From positions 62,001 through 126,000 of the forward strand of contig NZ_LZIN01000105.1 of assembly GCF_001667375.1 (NCBI RefSeq): a stretch of DNA of 64,000 nucleotides. The letters run 5' to 3'. Shown one piece after another: positions 29,264 to 39,436 of this stretch. The first letter of the stretch is position 1. Each line of letters opens with the position of its first letter. The notes under the pieces were generated by a model, which saw nothing but the letters and a program-made list of their open reading frames with translations, was not told the origin of the DNA and ran no database searches. A program made the translations under genes and the position numbers. This stretch comes from Mycolicibacter sinensis (GTDB taxonomy: Bacteria > Actinomycetota > Actinomycetes > Mycobacteriales > Mycobacteriaceae).

Positions 29264-30018
29264 TGACATACAACGCCCAGCTGCGGGTCTGGCGCGGTGA
29301 CGTCGACGGCGGTGAGCTGCAGGACTTCGAAATCGAGGTCAACGAAGGCGAGGTGGTGCTCGACGTCATCCACCGGCTGCAGGCGACCCAGACCCCCGAC
29401 CTGGCGGTGCGCTGGAACTGCAAGGCCGGCAAGTGCGGGTCGTGTTCGGCCGAGATCAACGGCTACCCGCGACTGCTGTGCATGACGCGGATGTCGACGT
29501 TCGACCCCGACCAGACCATCACCGTCACCCCGGTGCGGACCTTCCCGGTGATTCGGGATCTGGTCACCGATGTGTCCTACAACTACGAGAAGGCCCGCGA
29601 GATGCCGGCGTTCAAGCCGCCGGCGGATCTCAAGCCCGGCGAGTACCGGATGCAGCAGAAGGACGTGGAACGCTCCCAGGAATTCCGCAAGTGCATCGAG
29701 TGCTTCCTGTGCCAGAACGTCTGCCACGTCATCCGCGACCACGAGGAGAACAAGCCGCGGTTCGCCGGGCCGCGGATGTTCATCCGGCTGGCGGAGTTGG
29801 AAATGCACCCGCTGGATACCGCCGACCGCCGCGACTTCGCCCAGGACGAGGCCGGCCTGGGGCTGTGCAACATCACCAAGTGCTGCACCGAGGTCTGCCC
29901 GGAGCACATCACGATCACCGACAACGCCATCATTCCGATGAAGGAGCGGGTGGCCGGGAACCGCTACGACCCGGTCGTCTGGCTCGGCCGAAAGATCTTC
30001 CGCCGCAAGCCCGACTGA
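29263..30018 (+). CDS. sdhB: Succinate dehydrogenase iron-sulfur subunit (Sdh1)
   Basis: This 251-residue electron-transfer subunit has three cluster sites. The plant-type [2Fe-2S] ligands are Cys53, Cys58, Cys61 and Cys73. The two ferredoxin-type sites are formed by Cys144, Cys147, Cys150, Cys154 and by Cys202, Cys207 or Cys208, and Cys212. All expected ligands are present, so the subunit looks functional. It carries electrons from the FAD of SdhA to the membrane anchor. It is the last gene of the Sdh1 operon; a decayed aldo/keto reductase gene begins 4 bp after its stop and was probably once co-transcribed. Confidence 0.95.
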   Translation: MTYNAQLRVWRGDVDGGELQDFEIEVNEGEVVLDVIHRLQATQTPDLAVRWNCKAGKCGSCSAEINGYPRLLCMTRMSTFDPDQTITVTPVRTFPVIRDLVTDVSYNYEKAREMPAFKPPADLKPGEYRMQQKDVERSQEFRKCIECFLCQNVCHVIRDHEENKPRFAGPRMFIRLAELEMHPLDTADRRDFAQDEAGLGLCNITKCCTEVCPEHITITDNAIIPMKERVAGNRYDPVVWLGRKIFRRKPD

Positions 30019-30021
30019 GCC

Positions 30022-30846
30022 GTGCAGACGACCACGCTGGGTCGAAGCGGCCTCGGAGTCTCACGCTTGGCGCTGGGCACCTGGGAGTTCAGCGGGGCGT
30101 GGGGCGGCGTCGACGAGGACGAGGCGATCGCGATCGTCCGTCGGGCCCGGGAGTTGGGTTCAACTTCTTCGACACCGCCCACGAGTACGGGTTCGGAACG
30201 GCCGAGCGCATTCTCGGCACCGCGCTGCGCCACGACCTGGACCACGCCCGCGACGAGGTGCTGATCGCCACCAAGGGCGGCTTGCGCGAGACCGACGACG
30301 GACCGGTCCGCGACGCACGGCCCGAATGGCTTCGTCACGACGTCGACACCAGCCTGGCCGCGCTGGGCCTCGATCGCATCGACCTCTATCAGGTGCACTG
30401 GCCCGACCCGGCCGTGCCGGCTGCCGAAACCGCCGGCGCGCTGGCCGATTTGGTGGCGACCGGAAAGATCCGCCACGTCGGGGTGTCGAATTAGGACGCC
30501 GAGCAGATCGCGGAGTTCTCGGCCACGTTGCCGGTGGAAACCGTCCAGCCGCCGTTCAACATGTTGCGCCGCGGACTGCAGGACACCTTGTTCCCCTACT
30601 GTCGGGAACACGACGTCGGCGTGCTGGTCTACGGTGCGCTGGCGCACGTCCTGCTGACCGGGGCCATCACCTCCGACAGCAGTCTCGCCGCCGACGACTG
30701 GCGGGCCCGAAGCGGAATCTTCAGCGGTGCCGACTTCGCTCGCAACCTGAAAGTCGTTGCGGGACTTCGATCCCTGGCGTCAGACCTAGGTGTCACGCTG
30801 AGCCAGCTCGCGTTGGCCTGGGCGTTGGCGCAGCCCGGGGTGACCG
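30022..30846 (+). pseudogene. Aldo/keto reductase pseudogene
   Basis: The sequence reads as an aldo/keto reductase (TTLGRSGLGVSRLALGTWEFSG, NFFDTAHEYGFGTAE, LGLDRIDLYQVHWPD, GKIRHVGVSN, LSQLALAWALAQPGVT) but is broken three times. A one-base deletion near 30160 shifts the frame between RELG and FNFFDTA. A TAG stop at 30492-30494 replaces a sense codon after GVSN. Homology ends at about 30846, where a fragment of another aldo/keto reductase in the opposite direction begins. The catalytic Asp/Tyr region is still recognisable. It starts with GTG 4 bp after sdhB and has no counterpart in the M. tuberculosis order. Confidence 0.88.
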
Positions 30847-30990
30847 GTCGTGCTTGGCCCCGATCGCCTTCACCGTCGGGTTGTCGATCACCCGAACGAT
30901 GATGTGCCGTTCGCCGAAGCCCAGCGGGCTGTGCGCCTCGGTGACGATGCGGTGCTGGGCGTGGAACCGGCGCAGCTCCTCCTGGTTAGG
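30842..30990 (-). pseudogene. Fragment of a second aldo/keto reductase
   Basis: The minus strand encodes about 50 residues of a 2,5-diketogluconate-reductase-like aldo/keto reductase: NQEELRRFHAQHRIVTEAHSPLGFG, then IDNPTVKAIGAKHDRS. Both ends are abrupt: a stop precedes the first residue in frame, and the other end abuts the fragment described at 30022. It is a deletion remnant joined tail to tail with the first pseudogene. Confidence 0.75.
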
Positions 30991-31057
30991 TCAAAGCGTG
31001 ATACGCGACATTTACCGAGTCACGGTGAATTCAGCCACAATTCAAGTGGCGTCACTG

Positions 31058-31927
31058 CTACTGCGAAATCGGCCCGAGACCGCCCTCGCGCCGCAGCGTT
31101 GCGATGAATTCGTCGGCGATACCGGGTGCCGCGGCGATGATCGGGTCCGCGCTGTCGATCTCCGGGCCGGGCAGCACCACCCGCGCACCCGCCTCCGCCG
31201 CGATCAACGAACCCGCCGCGTAGTCCCACGGTTTGATCCCGTGCTCGTAATAGACGTCGAGGCGCCCGGCAGCCACCATGCACAGGTCCAGCGCCGCTGA
31301 TCCGATCCGACGCACGTCGCGCACCATCGGCAGCAGTCGCGCCAGCAACTGGGCCTGCACTGCTCGGCGCCCGCGCGAATACCCGAACCCGGTACCCAGC
31401 AGGGCCACGGACAGCTCGGAGACGTCGTTGCAGCGCAGCGCGGCGGTGCCGGCCCGGTCGGTGACCTGGGCGCCCAGCCCGCTGGCCGCCGAGTAGATCC
31501 GGTCACCGGCCACGTCGGCGACCGCGCCGGCCACCGAGGTCCCACCGATCTGGGCGGCCACCGACACGGCGTAGGCGGGCACGTCATACATGAAGTTGAC
31601 GGTCCCGTCGATCGGGTCGACCACCCAGGTGACGGCGCCGGGTTCTCGTCCCGAGACGTCGCCGGAGCCGCCGCCTTCTTCTCCGAGCACCGCATCGCCG
31701 GGCCGCAGCTGCGTCAGCCGGTCGCGGATGAAGCGCTCGGTCTCGGTGTCGACCACCGTCACCGGATCGGTCGGAGTGCTTTTGGTTTGGACCAGGTCGT
31801 GGGCCGAGCCGGCCCCTTCCGCACCGAACACCTCGGCGCGGCGCCGCTGCACGAACTCCGCCGCCTCGGCCACCAGCGTCTCGGCCGTGGACCGCAACTG
31901 CCCGGGGTCGCTACTGAGAGTCGCCAT
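31058..31927 (-). CDS. suhB: Inositol-1-monophosphatase family protein, SuhB-like
   Basis: This 289-residue Mg2+-dependent phosphatase is predicted to hydrolyse inositol monophosphate, which supplies inositol for phosphatidylinositol, LAM and mycothiol. The lithium-sensitive phosphatase motifs are complete: GEEGGG for the first metal ligand, WVVDPIDGTVNF for the DPIDGT motif and PWDYAAGSLIAAEAGARV for the third Asp. Similarity to M. tuberculosis SuhB (Rv2701c) is high along the length (PTDPVTVVDTETER, VRDVRRIGSAALDLCMVAAGRLD). That gene normally sits elsewhere in the genome, so this is a relocated or extra copy. Start at ATG 31927 (MATLSSDPG); the frame is open to 31963. Confidence 0.9.
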   Translation of the reverse strand: MATLSSDPGQLRSTAETLVAEAAEFVQRRRAEVFGAEGAGSAHDLVQTKSTPTDPVTVVDTETERFIRDRLTQLRPGDAVLGEEGGGSGDVSGREPGAVTWVVDPIDGTVNFMYDVPAYAVSVAAQIGGTSVAGAVADVAGDRIYSAASGLGAQVTDRAGTAALRCNDVSELSVALLGTGFGYSRGRRAVQAQLLARLLPMVRDVRRIGSAALDLCMVAAGRLDVYYEHGIKPWDYAAGSLIAAEAGARVVLPGPEIDSADPIIAAAPGIADEFIATLRREGGLGPISQ

Positions 31928-32011
31928 CTGCCCATAGCAACACATCCGCGCCGGGCATCGCATCTTCGGCGAAGCCGCCGGCGACGCCGATCCACCACCG
32001 TTCTAAATGGT

Positions 32012-32551
<540 letters not shown>

Positions 32552-32692
32552 CTACCCGCCGCGCCGCCACCCCGGGGGGAGCGGTGCGTTCCCGCCGCTG
32601 ACCTGGTGAGACCAACTGGTTGGTTAGTTACTTTGACGATGTAGCTCACACTGGCTTGCACTGTGGCCGCCAGGGGGTATATTTCAGGGCAC

Positions 32693-32708
32693 GTTACTGG
32701 TGGGTAAC
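32693..32708. promoter_or_regulatory. TTAC-N6-GTAA operator upstream of fadE5
   Basis: GTTAC-TGGTGG-GTAAC is a perfect dyad 47 bp before the fadE5 GTG. The same TTAC-N6-GTAA core occurs in the fadA2/fabG4 promoter region and upstream of the TetR gene at 40902. A further half-site (GTTAC near 32627) lies upstream. The likely ligand is that TetR protein. Confidence 0.6.
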
Positions 32709-32755
32709 TTAAGCCTAGTACCCAACCGCAGGTGGCATTCCATGAGGAGGAAGTA

Positions 32756-34600
32756 GTGAGCCACTACAAGAGCAATGTCCGTGACCAGCTCTTCAACCTG
32801 TTCGAGGTATTCGGCTTGGACCGGGTCTTCGGCCAGGGCGAATATTCCGACCTGGACGTCGACACCACTACCGAGATGCTCGGCGAGATGGTCCGCCTGG
32901 CCGAAGGCCCGATTGCTGACTCGTTCGTCGAGGGCGACCGCAACCCGCCGGTGTTCGACCCGGCCACCCACACGGTGACCCTTCCCGAGGCGTTCAAGAA
33001 GTCGGTGCGTGCCACTCTGGAAGGCGGCTGGGACAAGGTCGGCGTCGTCGACGAGCTCGGCGGCATGCCGATGCCCAAGGCGCTGATGTGGGCGCTGCAC
33101 GAGCACATCCTCGGCGCCAACCCGGCGGTGTGGATGTACGCCGGCGGCACCGGTTTCGCCAACATCTTCTACCACGTGGCCACCGAAGAGCAGAAGAAGT
33201 GGGCCGTCATCGCCGCCGAGCGGGGCTGGGGCTCGACCATGGTGCTCACCGAGCCGGACGCCGGCTCGGACGTGGGCGCCGGCCGCACCAAGGCCGTCCA
33301 GCAGGAGGACGGCTCCTGGCACATCGACGGCGTCAAGCGGTTCATCACCTCTGCTGACTCCGACGACCTGTTCGAGAACATCTTCCACCTGGTGCTGGCC
33401 CGCCCCGAGGGCGCCAAGCCGGGCACCAAGGGCCTGTCCCTGTTCTTCGTGCCGAAGTTCCTGTTCGACTTCGAGACCGGCGAGCTCGGCGAGCGCAACG
33501 GCGTGTTCGTCACCAACGTCGAGCACAAGATGGGCCTGAAGGTCTCGGCGACCTGTGAGCTGACCTTCGGACAGCACGGGGTGCCGGCCAAGGGCTGGCT
33601 GGTCGGCGAGGTGCACAACGGCATCGCGCAGATGTTCGACGTGATCGAGCAGGCCCGGATGATGGTGGGCACCAAGGCCATCGCCACCCTGTCCACCGGT
33701 TACCTCAACGCCCTGGAGTACGCCAAGGAGCGGGTGCAGGGCGCCGACCTGACCCAGATGACCGACAAGGCCGCGCCGCGGGTGACGATCACCCACCACC
33801 CGGACGTCCGCCGGTCGCTGATGACCCAGAAGGCCTACGCCGAGGGTCTGCGCGCGCTGTACATCTACACCGCCACCTACCAGGACGCCGCGGTGGCAGA
33901 GGCCCTGCACGGGGTGGACGCCGAGCTGGCGGTCAAGGTCAACGACCTGATGCTGCCGATCGTCAAGGGCGTCGGCTCCGAGCAGGCGTACGCCAAGCTC
34001 ACCGAGAGCCTGCAGACCCTGGGCGGCTCGGGCTTCCTGCAGGACTACCCGATCGAGCAGTACATCCGCGACGCCAAGATCGACTCGCTCTACGAGGGCA
34101 CCACGGCGATTCAGGCGCAGGACTTCTTCTTCCGCAAGATCATCCGGGACAAGGGCCAGGCGCTGGCCCACGTCGCGGGCGAGATCGAGGTGTTCATCGC
34201 CAACGAGTCCGGCAACGGCCGGCTCAAGGCGGAGCGGGAGCTGCTGGCCACCGCGCTGGCCGACGTGCAGGGCATGGCGGCGACGCTGACCGGCTACCTG
34301 ATGGCCGCGCAGGAAGACATCTCCAGCATCTACAAGGTCGGCCTGGGCTCGGTGCGCTTCCTGATGAGCGTGGGCGACCTGATGATCGGCTGGTTGCTGA
34401 CCCGCCAGGCCGCGGTGGCCGTGCAAGCCCTGGACGCCGGAGACAGCACTCTCCAAGGCGCTGACCGGGCCTTCTACGAGGGCAAGATCGCGGTGGCGTC
34501 GTTCTTCACCAAGAACTTCCTGCCGCTGCTGACCAGCACCCGCTCGGTGATCGACGCCATCGACAACGACATCATGGAGCTCGACGAAGCGGCTTTCTAA
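32756..34600 (+). CDS. fadE5: Acyl-CoA dehydrogenase FadE5
   Basis: This 614-residue FAD enzyme catalyses the first step of fatty-acid beta-oxidation. Mycobacterial FadE5 has a broad substrate range and an extra C-terminal domain, which fits the length. The signatures [55 protein letters not shown] and [36 protein letters not shown], with the catalytic Glu in YEGTT, are all present and nearly identical to Rv0244c. The GTG at 32756 follows GAGGAGG and gives the conserved N terminus [18 protein letters not shown]. An upstream GTG at 32732 lacks a ribosome-binding site. A TTAC-N6-GTAA operator lies in the promoter, and a GC-rich hairpin follows the gene. Confidence 0.95.
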   Translation: MSHYKSNVRDQLFNLFEVFGLDRVFGQGEYSDLDVDTTTEMLGEMVRLAEGPIADSFVEGDRNPPVFDPATHTVTLPEAFKKSVRATLEGGWDKVGVVDELGGMPMPKALMWALHEHILGANPAVWMYAGGTGFANIFYHVATEEQKKWAVIAAERGWGSTMVLTEPDAGSDVGAGRTKAVQQEDGSWHIDGVKRFITSADSDDLFENIFHLVLARPEGAKPGTKGLSLFFVPKFLFDFETGELGERNGVFVTNVEHKMGLKVSATCELTFGQHGVPAKGWLVGEVHNGIAQMFDVIEQARMMVGTKAIATLSTGYLNALEYAKERVQGADLTQMTDKAAPRVTITHHPDVRRSLMTQKAYAEGLRALYIYTATYQDAAVAEALHGVDAELAVKVNDLMLPIVKGVGSEQAYAKLTESLQTLGGSGFLQDYPIEQYIRDAKIDSLYEGTTAIQAQDFFFRKIIRDKGQALAHVAGEIEVFIANESGNGRLKAERELLATALADVQGMAATLTGYLMAAQEDISSIYKVGLGSVRFLMSVGDLMIGWLLTRQAAVAVQALDAGDSTLQGADRAFYEGKIAVASFFTKNFLPLLTSTRSVIDAIDNDIMELDEAAF

Positions 34601-34624
34601 GCGCTGACAACACCACAGACCGCG

Positions 34625-34655
34625 CAGGCCTCCGGGGCGATCCCCCGGGGGCCTG
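34625..34655. terminator. GC-rich hairpin after fadE5
   Basis: CAGGCC-TCCGGGG pairs with CCCCGGG-GGCCTG around a short loop, 25 bp after the fadE5 stop. There is no T-run, as is common for mycobacterial terminators. Confidence 0.55.
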
Positions 34656-34753
34656 TTGCCATTGGCGCGCCCAGACGGGCGAGAAAGCGCGTGTCCTGAT
34701 TAGTGGGATGTATGGCGTAGACGCCACCGGGGTCGGCGGCTGACACTGGGGGT

Positions 34754-35722
34754 GTGACACACAAGGTCGTCATCTTGGGCTATCCCGGCATCCAGGCGCT
34801 GGATGTGTTCGGGCCGTCGGAGGTGTTCGCCGGGGCATCGCTGGCCCTGCTGGGCGCCGGCCGCGGCGAGGACGGGTACGACGTCACGGTGGCCAGCGCC
34901 GGAGGCGAGCCGATCGCCACCAGCAGCGGACTGGTGCTGGCGACGAGCGCGCTGCCCGACCCCACCGATGCCGTCGACGCGGTGGTGCTGCCCGGCGGCA
35001 GCGGTGTGGATGCAGCTCGGGCCGACCCGGACGTGCTGGAGTGGATCCGCATCGCCTCGGCGCACAGCCGACGGGTGATCAGCGTGTGCACCGGGGCTTT
35101 TCTGGCCGCATCGGCGGGGCTGCTCGACGGGTGCCGAGCCACCACGCACTGGGCGTTCGCCGACGCACTGGCCCGGGAGTTTCCGGCGGTCAACGTCGAC
35201 CCGGAGCCGATCTTCCTGCGGAGCTCGGAATCGGTGTGGACCGCAGCGGGTGTCACCTCCGGAATCGACCTGGCGCTGGCGCTGGTCGAAGACGATCACG
35301 GCACCGAGGTGGCCCAGACCGTGGCCCGCTGGTTGGTGCTGTACCTGCGCCGGCCGGGCGGGCAGACCCAGTTCGCGGCCCCGGTCTGGCTACCGAGGGC
35401 GCGCCGCGCGCCGATCCGCGACGTGCAACAACTCATCGAGTCCGAACCCGCTGGCCCGCACCGGATCTACGACCTGGCCGCCCGTGCCGCGATGAGTCCC
35501 CGGCACTTCACCCGGGTTTTCACCGACGAGGTCGGGCTCGCGCCGGGCGCCTACGTGGAGCGGGTGCGTACCGAGGCTGCGCGCCGACAGCTCGAAGAGA
35601 CCGACGACACCGTCGTCGTGATCGCCGGCCGCTGCGGCTTTGGCACCGCGGAAACCTTGCGCCGCACCTTTATCCGTCGGCTCGGCATCTCCCCCGACCA
35701 CTACCGCAAGACGTTCGCCTGA
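34754..35722 (+). CDS. AraC-family regulator with DJ-1/PfpI domain (GlxA-type)
   Basis: This 322-residue regulator has an N-terminal class-I glutamine-amidotransferase-like domain (about 1-190) with the nucleophile-elbow block ISVCTGAFLAASAGLLDG, and a C-terminal AraC double helix-turn-helix (about 225-322; YDLAARAAMSPRHFTRVFTDEVGLAPGAYVERVRTEAARRQLEE and GFGTAETLRRTFIRRLGISP). The N-terminal domain probably senses a small molecule rather than hydrolysing glutamine. A gene for a free-standing DJ-1/PfpI enzyme follows after 17 bp; it is the most likely target and a source of the ligand. GTG start, with GGGGGT rather than a strong Shine-Dalgarno sequence upstream. Confidence 0.9.
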   Translation: MTHKVVILGYPGIQALDVFGPSEVFAGASLALLGAGRGEDGYDVTVASAGGEPIATSSGLVLATSALPDPTDAVDAVVLPGGSGVDAARADPDVLEWIRIASAHSRRVISVCTGAFLAASAGLLDGCRATTHWAFADALAREFPAVNVDPEPIFLRSSESVWTAAGVTSGIDLALALVEDDHGTEVAQTVARWLVLYLRRPGGQTQFAAPVWLPRARRAPIRDVQQLIESEPAGPHRIYDLAARAAMSPRHFTRVFTDEVGLAPGAYVERVRTEAARRQLEETDDTVVVIAGRCGFGTAETLRRTFIRRLGISPDHYRKTFA

Positions 35723-35739
35723 CACCGGAAGGACAACCC

Positions 35740-36453
35740 ATGCAAATCGCAATCGTGCTCTATCCCGGCTTCACCGCCCTGGATTTCATCGGCCCCTACG
35801 AGGTACTGCGCTGGCTGCCCGACGCCCAGGTACGGTTCGTCTGGCATGAGCCCGGCCCGATCACCGCCGATTCCGGTGTGCTCATCGTCGGAGCCACCCA
35901 CTCCTTCGACGAAACCCCTTCTCCCGACGTCATTGTGGTGCCCGGCGGCATGACCACGACCGAGCACGCCCGCGACGAGAAACTGTTGGCGTGGGTGCGG
36001 CAAGCCCATACGACGGCGGCCTGGACGGCGTCGGTGTGCTCGGGGTCGATCATCCTGGCCGCCGCCGGGCTGCTGGCCGGTAAGCGGGCCACCTCACATT
36101 GGCTGGCGCTTCCCGCGCTGAAGGCGTTCGGCGTCACCCCGGTCGGTGACGAACGCATCGTGCACTCCGGTGACATCGTCACCTGCGCCGGGGTCTCGGC
36201 CGGCATCGACCTCGGGTTGTGGCTGGCCGGGCGGATCGGTGGCGAGGACCGCGCGAAGGTCATCCAGTTGTCAATGGAATACGACCCGCAACCGCCGTTC
36301 GACTCCGGTCATCTGTCCAAGGCGTCGGCGAAGACCAAAGCGGCGGCGACCGCGTTGATGGCCCGGGATCTGGCCAAGCCGGCGCAGTTGAAGGCCTCCG
36401 CGTTGCTGCTGTGGGACGCCGCAATCGGAGCGGCCCGAAGCCGGCGAGGCTAA
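35740..36453 (+). CDS. DJ-1/PfpI family protein, isonitrile-hydratase-like
   Basis: This 237-residue protein has the DJ-1/PfpI fold with the nucleophile-elbow WTASVCSGSIILAAAGLLAGKRATSHW; the Cys of VCSGS (about residue 101) is the candidate nucleophile. Related enzymes hydrate isonitriles to N-formamides or act on other small electrophiles. The acidic partner appears in LDFIGPYEVL. About 40 residues after the fold are Lys/Ala rich. The ATG is preceded by GGAAGGA. It is probably co-transcribed with the AraC regulator upstream. The substrate is unknown. Confidence 0.85.
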   Translation: MQIAIVLYPGFTALDFIGPYEVLRWLPDAQVRFVWHEPGPITADSGVLIVGATHSFDETPSPDVIVVPGGMTTTEHARDEKLLAWVRQAHTTAAWTASVCSGSIILAAAGLLAGKRATSHWLALPALKAFGVTPVGDERIVHSGDIVTCAGVSAGIDLGLWLAGRIGGEDRAKVIQLSMEYDPQPPFDSGHLSKASAKTKAAATALMARDLAKPAQLKASALLLWDAAIGAARSRRG

Positions 36454-36467
36454 CCGGAGACGTTGGC

Positions 36468-36496
36468 CGCCGCTGGATCCCCTCAGTCCAGCGGCG
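36468..36496. terminator. Bidirectional hairpin between convergent genes
   Basis: CGCCGCTGGA (36468-36477) and TCCAGCGGCG (36487-36496) form a perfect 10-bp stem with a 9-nt loop between the DJ-1/PfpI gene and the convergent fadA2. No T-run follows on either strand. A terminator role is likely from the position. Confidence 0.6.
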
Positions 36497-36596
36497 AGCC
36501 AAGTCCAGGCTGCTCCGCGCTGACGCTGGGGGCAGACGACCACACGGAGCACGCCGTGCTGTGGACTACCCCGGGGTGACCCGGCACAAACGTGGG

Positions 36597-37931
36597 CTAC
36601 GCCTCCAGAATCGCGGCCACGCCTTGGCCCCCGGCGGCGCAGATCGAGATCAGCGCACGCACCGGCTTGTTCTTCTTGGCGGCCTTGGCTTCGGCGATCT
36701 GCTTGGCCGCCTGCGCCACGATCCGCCCGCCGGTGGCCGCGAACGGGTGCCCGGAGGCCAGCGACGAGCCGTTGACGTTGAGCTTGGATCGGTCGATGGC
36801 GCCCAGCGCGGCGTCCAGTCCCAGCCGCTCCTTGCAGTATTCCTCGGACTCCCACGCCGCCAGGTGGCACAGCACCGTCGAGGCGAACGCCTCGTGGATC
36901 TCGTAGAAGTCGAAGTCCTGCAGGGCCAGACCGTTGCGGGCCAACAGCCGCGGCACCGCGTAGGTCGGGGCCATCAGCAGCCCGTCGGGCCCGTTGACGT
37001 AGTCGACGGCGGCGGTCTCGGAGTCGACGAAGTAGGCCAGCGGGGTCAGCTTGTGCGCGGCCGCCCACTCCTCGCTGGCCAGCAGCACCGTCGACGCGCC
37101 GTCGGTCAGCGGCGTGGAGTTGCCCGCGGTCATGGTGGCGTCGCCGGCCTTGGCGCCGAACACCGGCTTGAGGGTGGCCAGCTTCTCGGGGCTCGACTCG
37201 GGCCGCAGGTTGTTGTCGCGGTAGAGGCCCTGGAACGGGGTGACCAGGTCGTCGAAGAAGCCGCGATCGTAGGCGGCGGCCATGTTGCGGTGGCTTGCGG
37301 CGGCCAGCTGGTCCTGGTCGACCCGCTTGATCCCCATCTTCTTGGTGGTGATCGCCTGGTGCTCGCCCATGGAAAGACCGGTGCGGTTCTCTTTGTTGGC
37401 CGGGATCTCCACCCCCAGGGTGGCCGGCAGCTTGCCGATCAGCTTGAGCCGCTGCATGTTCGACTTGGACCGACGCAATGCCAGCAGGGTGCGGCGCAGT
37501 TCGTTGCCGACCTCCAGGGGCGCGTCGGAGGTGGTGTCCACCCCGCCCGCGGCGGCCACCTCGTAGCGACCGGCGGCGATACCGTCGGCTGCGCAGATCG
37601 CCGCCTGCAGGCCGGTGCCGCAGGCCTGCTGCAGGTCGAAGGCGGGCGTGTAAGGCGACAGCGCCGAGCCGAGCACGCATTCCCGGATCAGGTTGAAGTC
37701 ACGGCTGTGCTTGAGCACCGCGCCGCCGATCACCGCGTCCAGCTTCTCGCCGGCCAGCCCGAACCGGTCGACCAGGCCGCCGAGCGCCGCGGTGAACATA
37801 TCCTGGTTGGACGCGCTGGCGTAGGCGCCGTCGGAGCGTGCGAAGGGGATGCGATTGCCACCGAGGACGGCGACGCGACGTCGCGCGCCGGTGTCGGCGG
37901 GTGTGGGCTTAGCAGCAGATCCAGATGCCAC
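36597..37931 (-). CDS. fadA2: Acetyl-CoA acetyltransferase (thiolase) FadA2
   Basis: This 444-residue thiolase cleaves 3-ketoacyl-CoA, or condenses acetyl-CoA, in fatty-acid metabolism. The active-site Cys is in DLQQACGTGLQAA (about residue 107). The NEAF-type motif appears as YEIHEAFAS, GHP as SSLASGHPFAATGGR, and the C-terminal catalytic Cys in LISICAAGGQG. The frame is open further upstream, but GTG 37931 (VASGSAAKPT) has GGAGA at the right distance and gives the length of Rv0243. It is divergent from fabG4 across a region with two TTAC/ATAC-type dyads. It lies next to genes for a 3-ketoacyl reductase and a hydratase, so the enzymes form most of a beta-oxidation or fatty-acid-remodelling cycle. 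Confidence 0.94.
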   Translation of the reverse strand: MASGSAAKPTPADTGARRRVAVLGGNRIPFARSDGAYASASNQDMFTAALGGLVDRFGLAGEKLDAVIGGAVLKHSRDFNLIRECVLGSALSPYTPAFDLQQACGTGLQAAICAADGIAAGRYEVAAAGGVDTTSDAPLEVGNELRRTLLALRRSKSNMQRLKLIGKLPATLGVEIPANKENRTGLSMGEHQAITTKKMGIKRVDQDQLAAASHRNMAAAYDRGFFDDLVTPFQGLYRDNNLRPESSPEKLATLKPVFGAKAGDATMTAGNSTPLTDGASTVLLASEEWAAAHKLTPLAYFVDSETAAVDYVNGPDGLLMAPTYAVPRLLARNGLALQDFDFYEIHEAFASTVLCHLAAWESEEYCKERLGLDAALGAIDRSKLNVNGSSLASGHPFAATGGRIVAQAAKQIAEAKAAKKNKPVRALISICAAGGQGVAAILEA

Positions 37932-37979
37932 GATCTCTCCGTCTACTGGGGCGCCCCGCACTGCCGGGGCGGTTGGACT

Positions 37980-38011
37980 AATACTACCCAGTATTCTTAC
38001 TCTGGAGTAAG
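37980..38011. promoter_or_regulatory. Tandem palindromes in the fadA2-fabG4 divergent promoter
   Basis: Two dyads sit side by side with centres 16 bp apart: AATACT-N4-AGTATT (37980-37995) and CTTAC-N6-GTAAG (37996-38011). Both share the pattern TAC-N6-GTA. The second has the same TTAC-N6-GTAA core as the sites before fadE5 and the TetR gene at 40902. Binding here could control both divergent genes together. Confidence 0.65.
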
Positions 38012-38070
38012 TTCGTTGTCGACACCGTCGCCTGCACCAGGCACACGTCCCCACACGGAAGGCAACTCAA

Positions 38071-39435
38071 GTGGCCCCCAAGCTTCCCTCGGACCTGTTG
38101 TCCCAGATCATGAACTCCGGCCCCGGGTCGTTCCTGTCCAAGCAACTCGGCGTTCCGCAAGCCGAGACGCTGCGCCGCTACCGGGTCGGCGAGCCGCCGC
38201 TGGCCGGACCGCTGCTGATCGGCGGCGAAGGCCGGGTTGCGGAGCCGCTGCGCGCCGCACTCGCCGGCGACTACGAGGTCGTCGGCGACAACCTCGGCGG
38301 CCGGTGGGCCGACTCGTTCGGCGGGCTGGTCTTCGACGCCACCGGCATCACCTCGCCGGCCGGGCTGACCGGGCTGCACGAGTTCTTCACCCCGCTGCTG
38401 CGCAACGTGGGCCGTTGCGGCCGGCTCGTCGTGGTCGGCACCACCCCGGATCAGATCGACGGCGTCGACGAGCGGATCGCCCAGCGAGCGCTGGAGGGCT
38501 TCACCCGCTCGCTGGGCAAGGAGCTGCAGCGCGGCGCCACCGCGCAGCTGGTGTACCTGTCGCCGGACGCCAAGCCCGGGGCCACCGGTCTGGAATCGAC
38601 TATGCGGTTCATCTTGTCGGCCCGCTCGGCTTACGTCGACGGCCAGGTGTTCTACGTCGGCGCCGACGACGCCACCGCGCCCGCCGACTGGGACCGCCCA
38701 CTGGAGGGCAAGGTGGCCGTCATCACCGGCGCCGCGCGCGGCATCGGAGCCACCATCGCCGAGGTGTTCGCCCGCGACGGTGCCAAGGTGGTGGCGATCG
38801 ACGTGCCGCAGGCGGCCGAAGCGCTGGAGAAGACGGCCGCCCGGGTGGGCGGCACCGCGCTGGCCCTGGACGTCACCGCCGACGACGCGGTCGATCAGAT
38901 CACCGCCCATCTCAAAGAGCACTATGGCGGCAAGGCCGACATCCTGGTCAACAACGCCGGCATCACCCGTGACAAGCTGCTGGCCAACATGGACGACGCC
39001 CGGTGGAACTCAGTGCTGGCGGTCAACCTGCTTGCCCCGCAACGGCTTACCGAGGGACTGGTGGCCAATGGCAGCATCGGCGACGGCGGCCGGGTGATCG
39101 GCCTGTCGTCGATGGCCGGCATCGCCGGCAACCGCGGCCAGACGAACTATGCGGCCACCAAGGCCGGCATGATCGGGCTGACCGACGCGCTGGCGCCGGT
39201 GCTGGCGCCCAAGGGCATCACGATCAACGCCGTCGCTCCCGGCTTTATCGAGACCGAGATGACCGCGGCGATCCCGCTGGCCACCCGCGAGGTCGGCCGC
39301 CGGCTCAACTCACTGTTCCAGGGCGGCCAGCCCGTCGACGTCGCCGAGCTGATCGGCTATTTCGCCAGCCCGGCGTCGAACGCCGTGACCGGCAACACGA
39401 TCCGGGTCTGCGGCCAGGCCATGCTGGGGGCATGA
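38071..39435 (+). CDS. fabG4: 3-oxoacyl-reductase FabG4 (high-molecular-weight FabG)
   Basis: This 454-residue enzyme has an N-terminal flavodoxin-like non-catalytic domain (about 1-205) and a C-terminal short-chain dehydrogenase domain (about 210-454), as in Rv0242c. The cofactor motif is TGAARGIGA, the core motif NNAGI, and the catalytic Ser, Tyr and Lys lie in [22 protein letters not shown]. Mycobacterial FabG4 is NADH-dependent and acts on 3-ketoacyl-CoA. GTG start with a GGAAGG upstream. htdX follows after one base, so the reductase and the hydratase are made together. Confidence 0.94.
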   Translation: MAPKLPSDLLSQIMNSGPGSFLSKQLGVPQAETLRRYRVGEPPLAGPLLIGGEGRVAEPLRAALAGDYEVVGDNLGGRWADSFGGLVFDATGITSPAGLTGLHEFFTPLLRNVGRCGRLVVVGTTPDQIDGVDERIAQRALEGFTRSLGKELQRGATAQLVYLSPDAKPGATGLESTMRFILSARSAYVDGQVFYVGADDATAPADWDRPLEGKVAVITGAARGIGATIAEVFARDGAKVVAIDVPQAAEALEKTAARVGGTALALDVTADDAVDQITAHLKEHYGGKADILVNNAGITRDKLLANMDDARWNSVLAVNLLAPQRLTEGLVANGSIGDGGRVIGLSSMAGIAGNRGQTNYAATKAGMIGLTDALAPVLAPKGITINAVAPGFIETEMTAAIPLATREVGRRLNSLFQGGQPVDVAELIGYFASPASNAVTGNTIRVCGQAMLGA

Positions 39436-39436
39436 C

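Noticed and set aside
36219-38972. Open reading frame of 917 codons on the plus strand
   Set aside because: It runs antisense to fadA2 and out of frame with fabG4, and its translation is low-complexity Arg/Gly/Gln-rich. High GC keeps stop codons rare; the real genes have clear family motifs.
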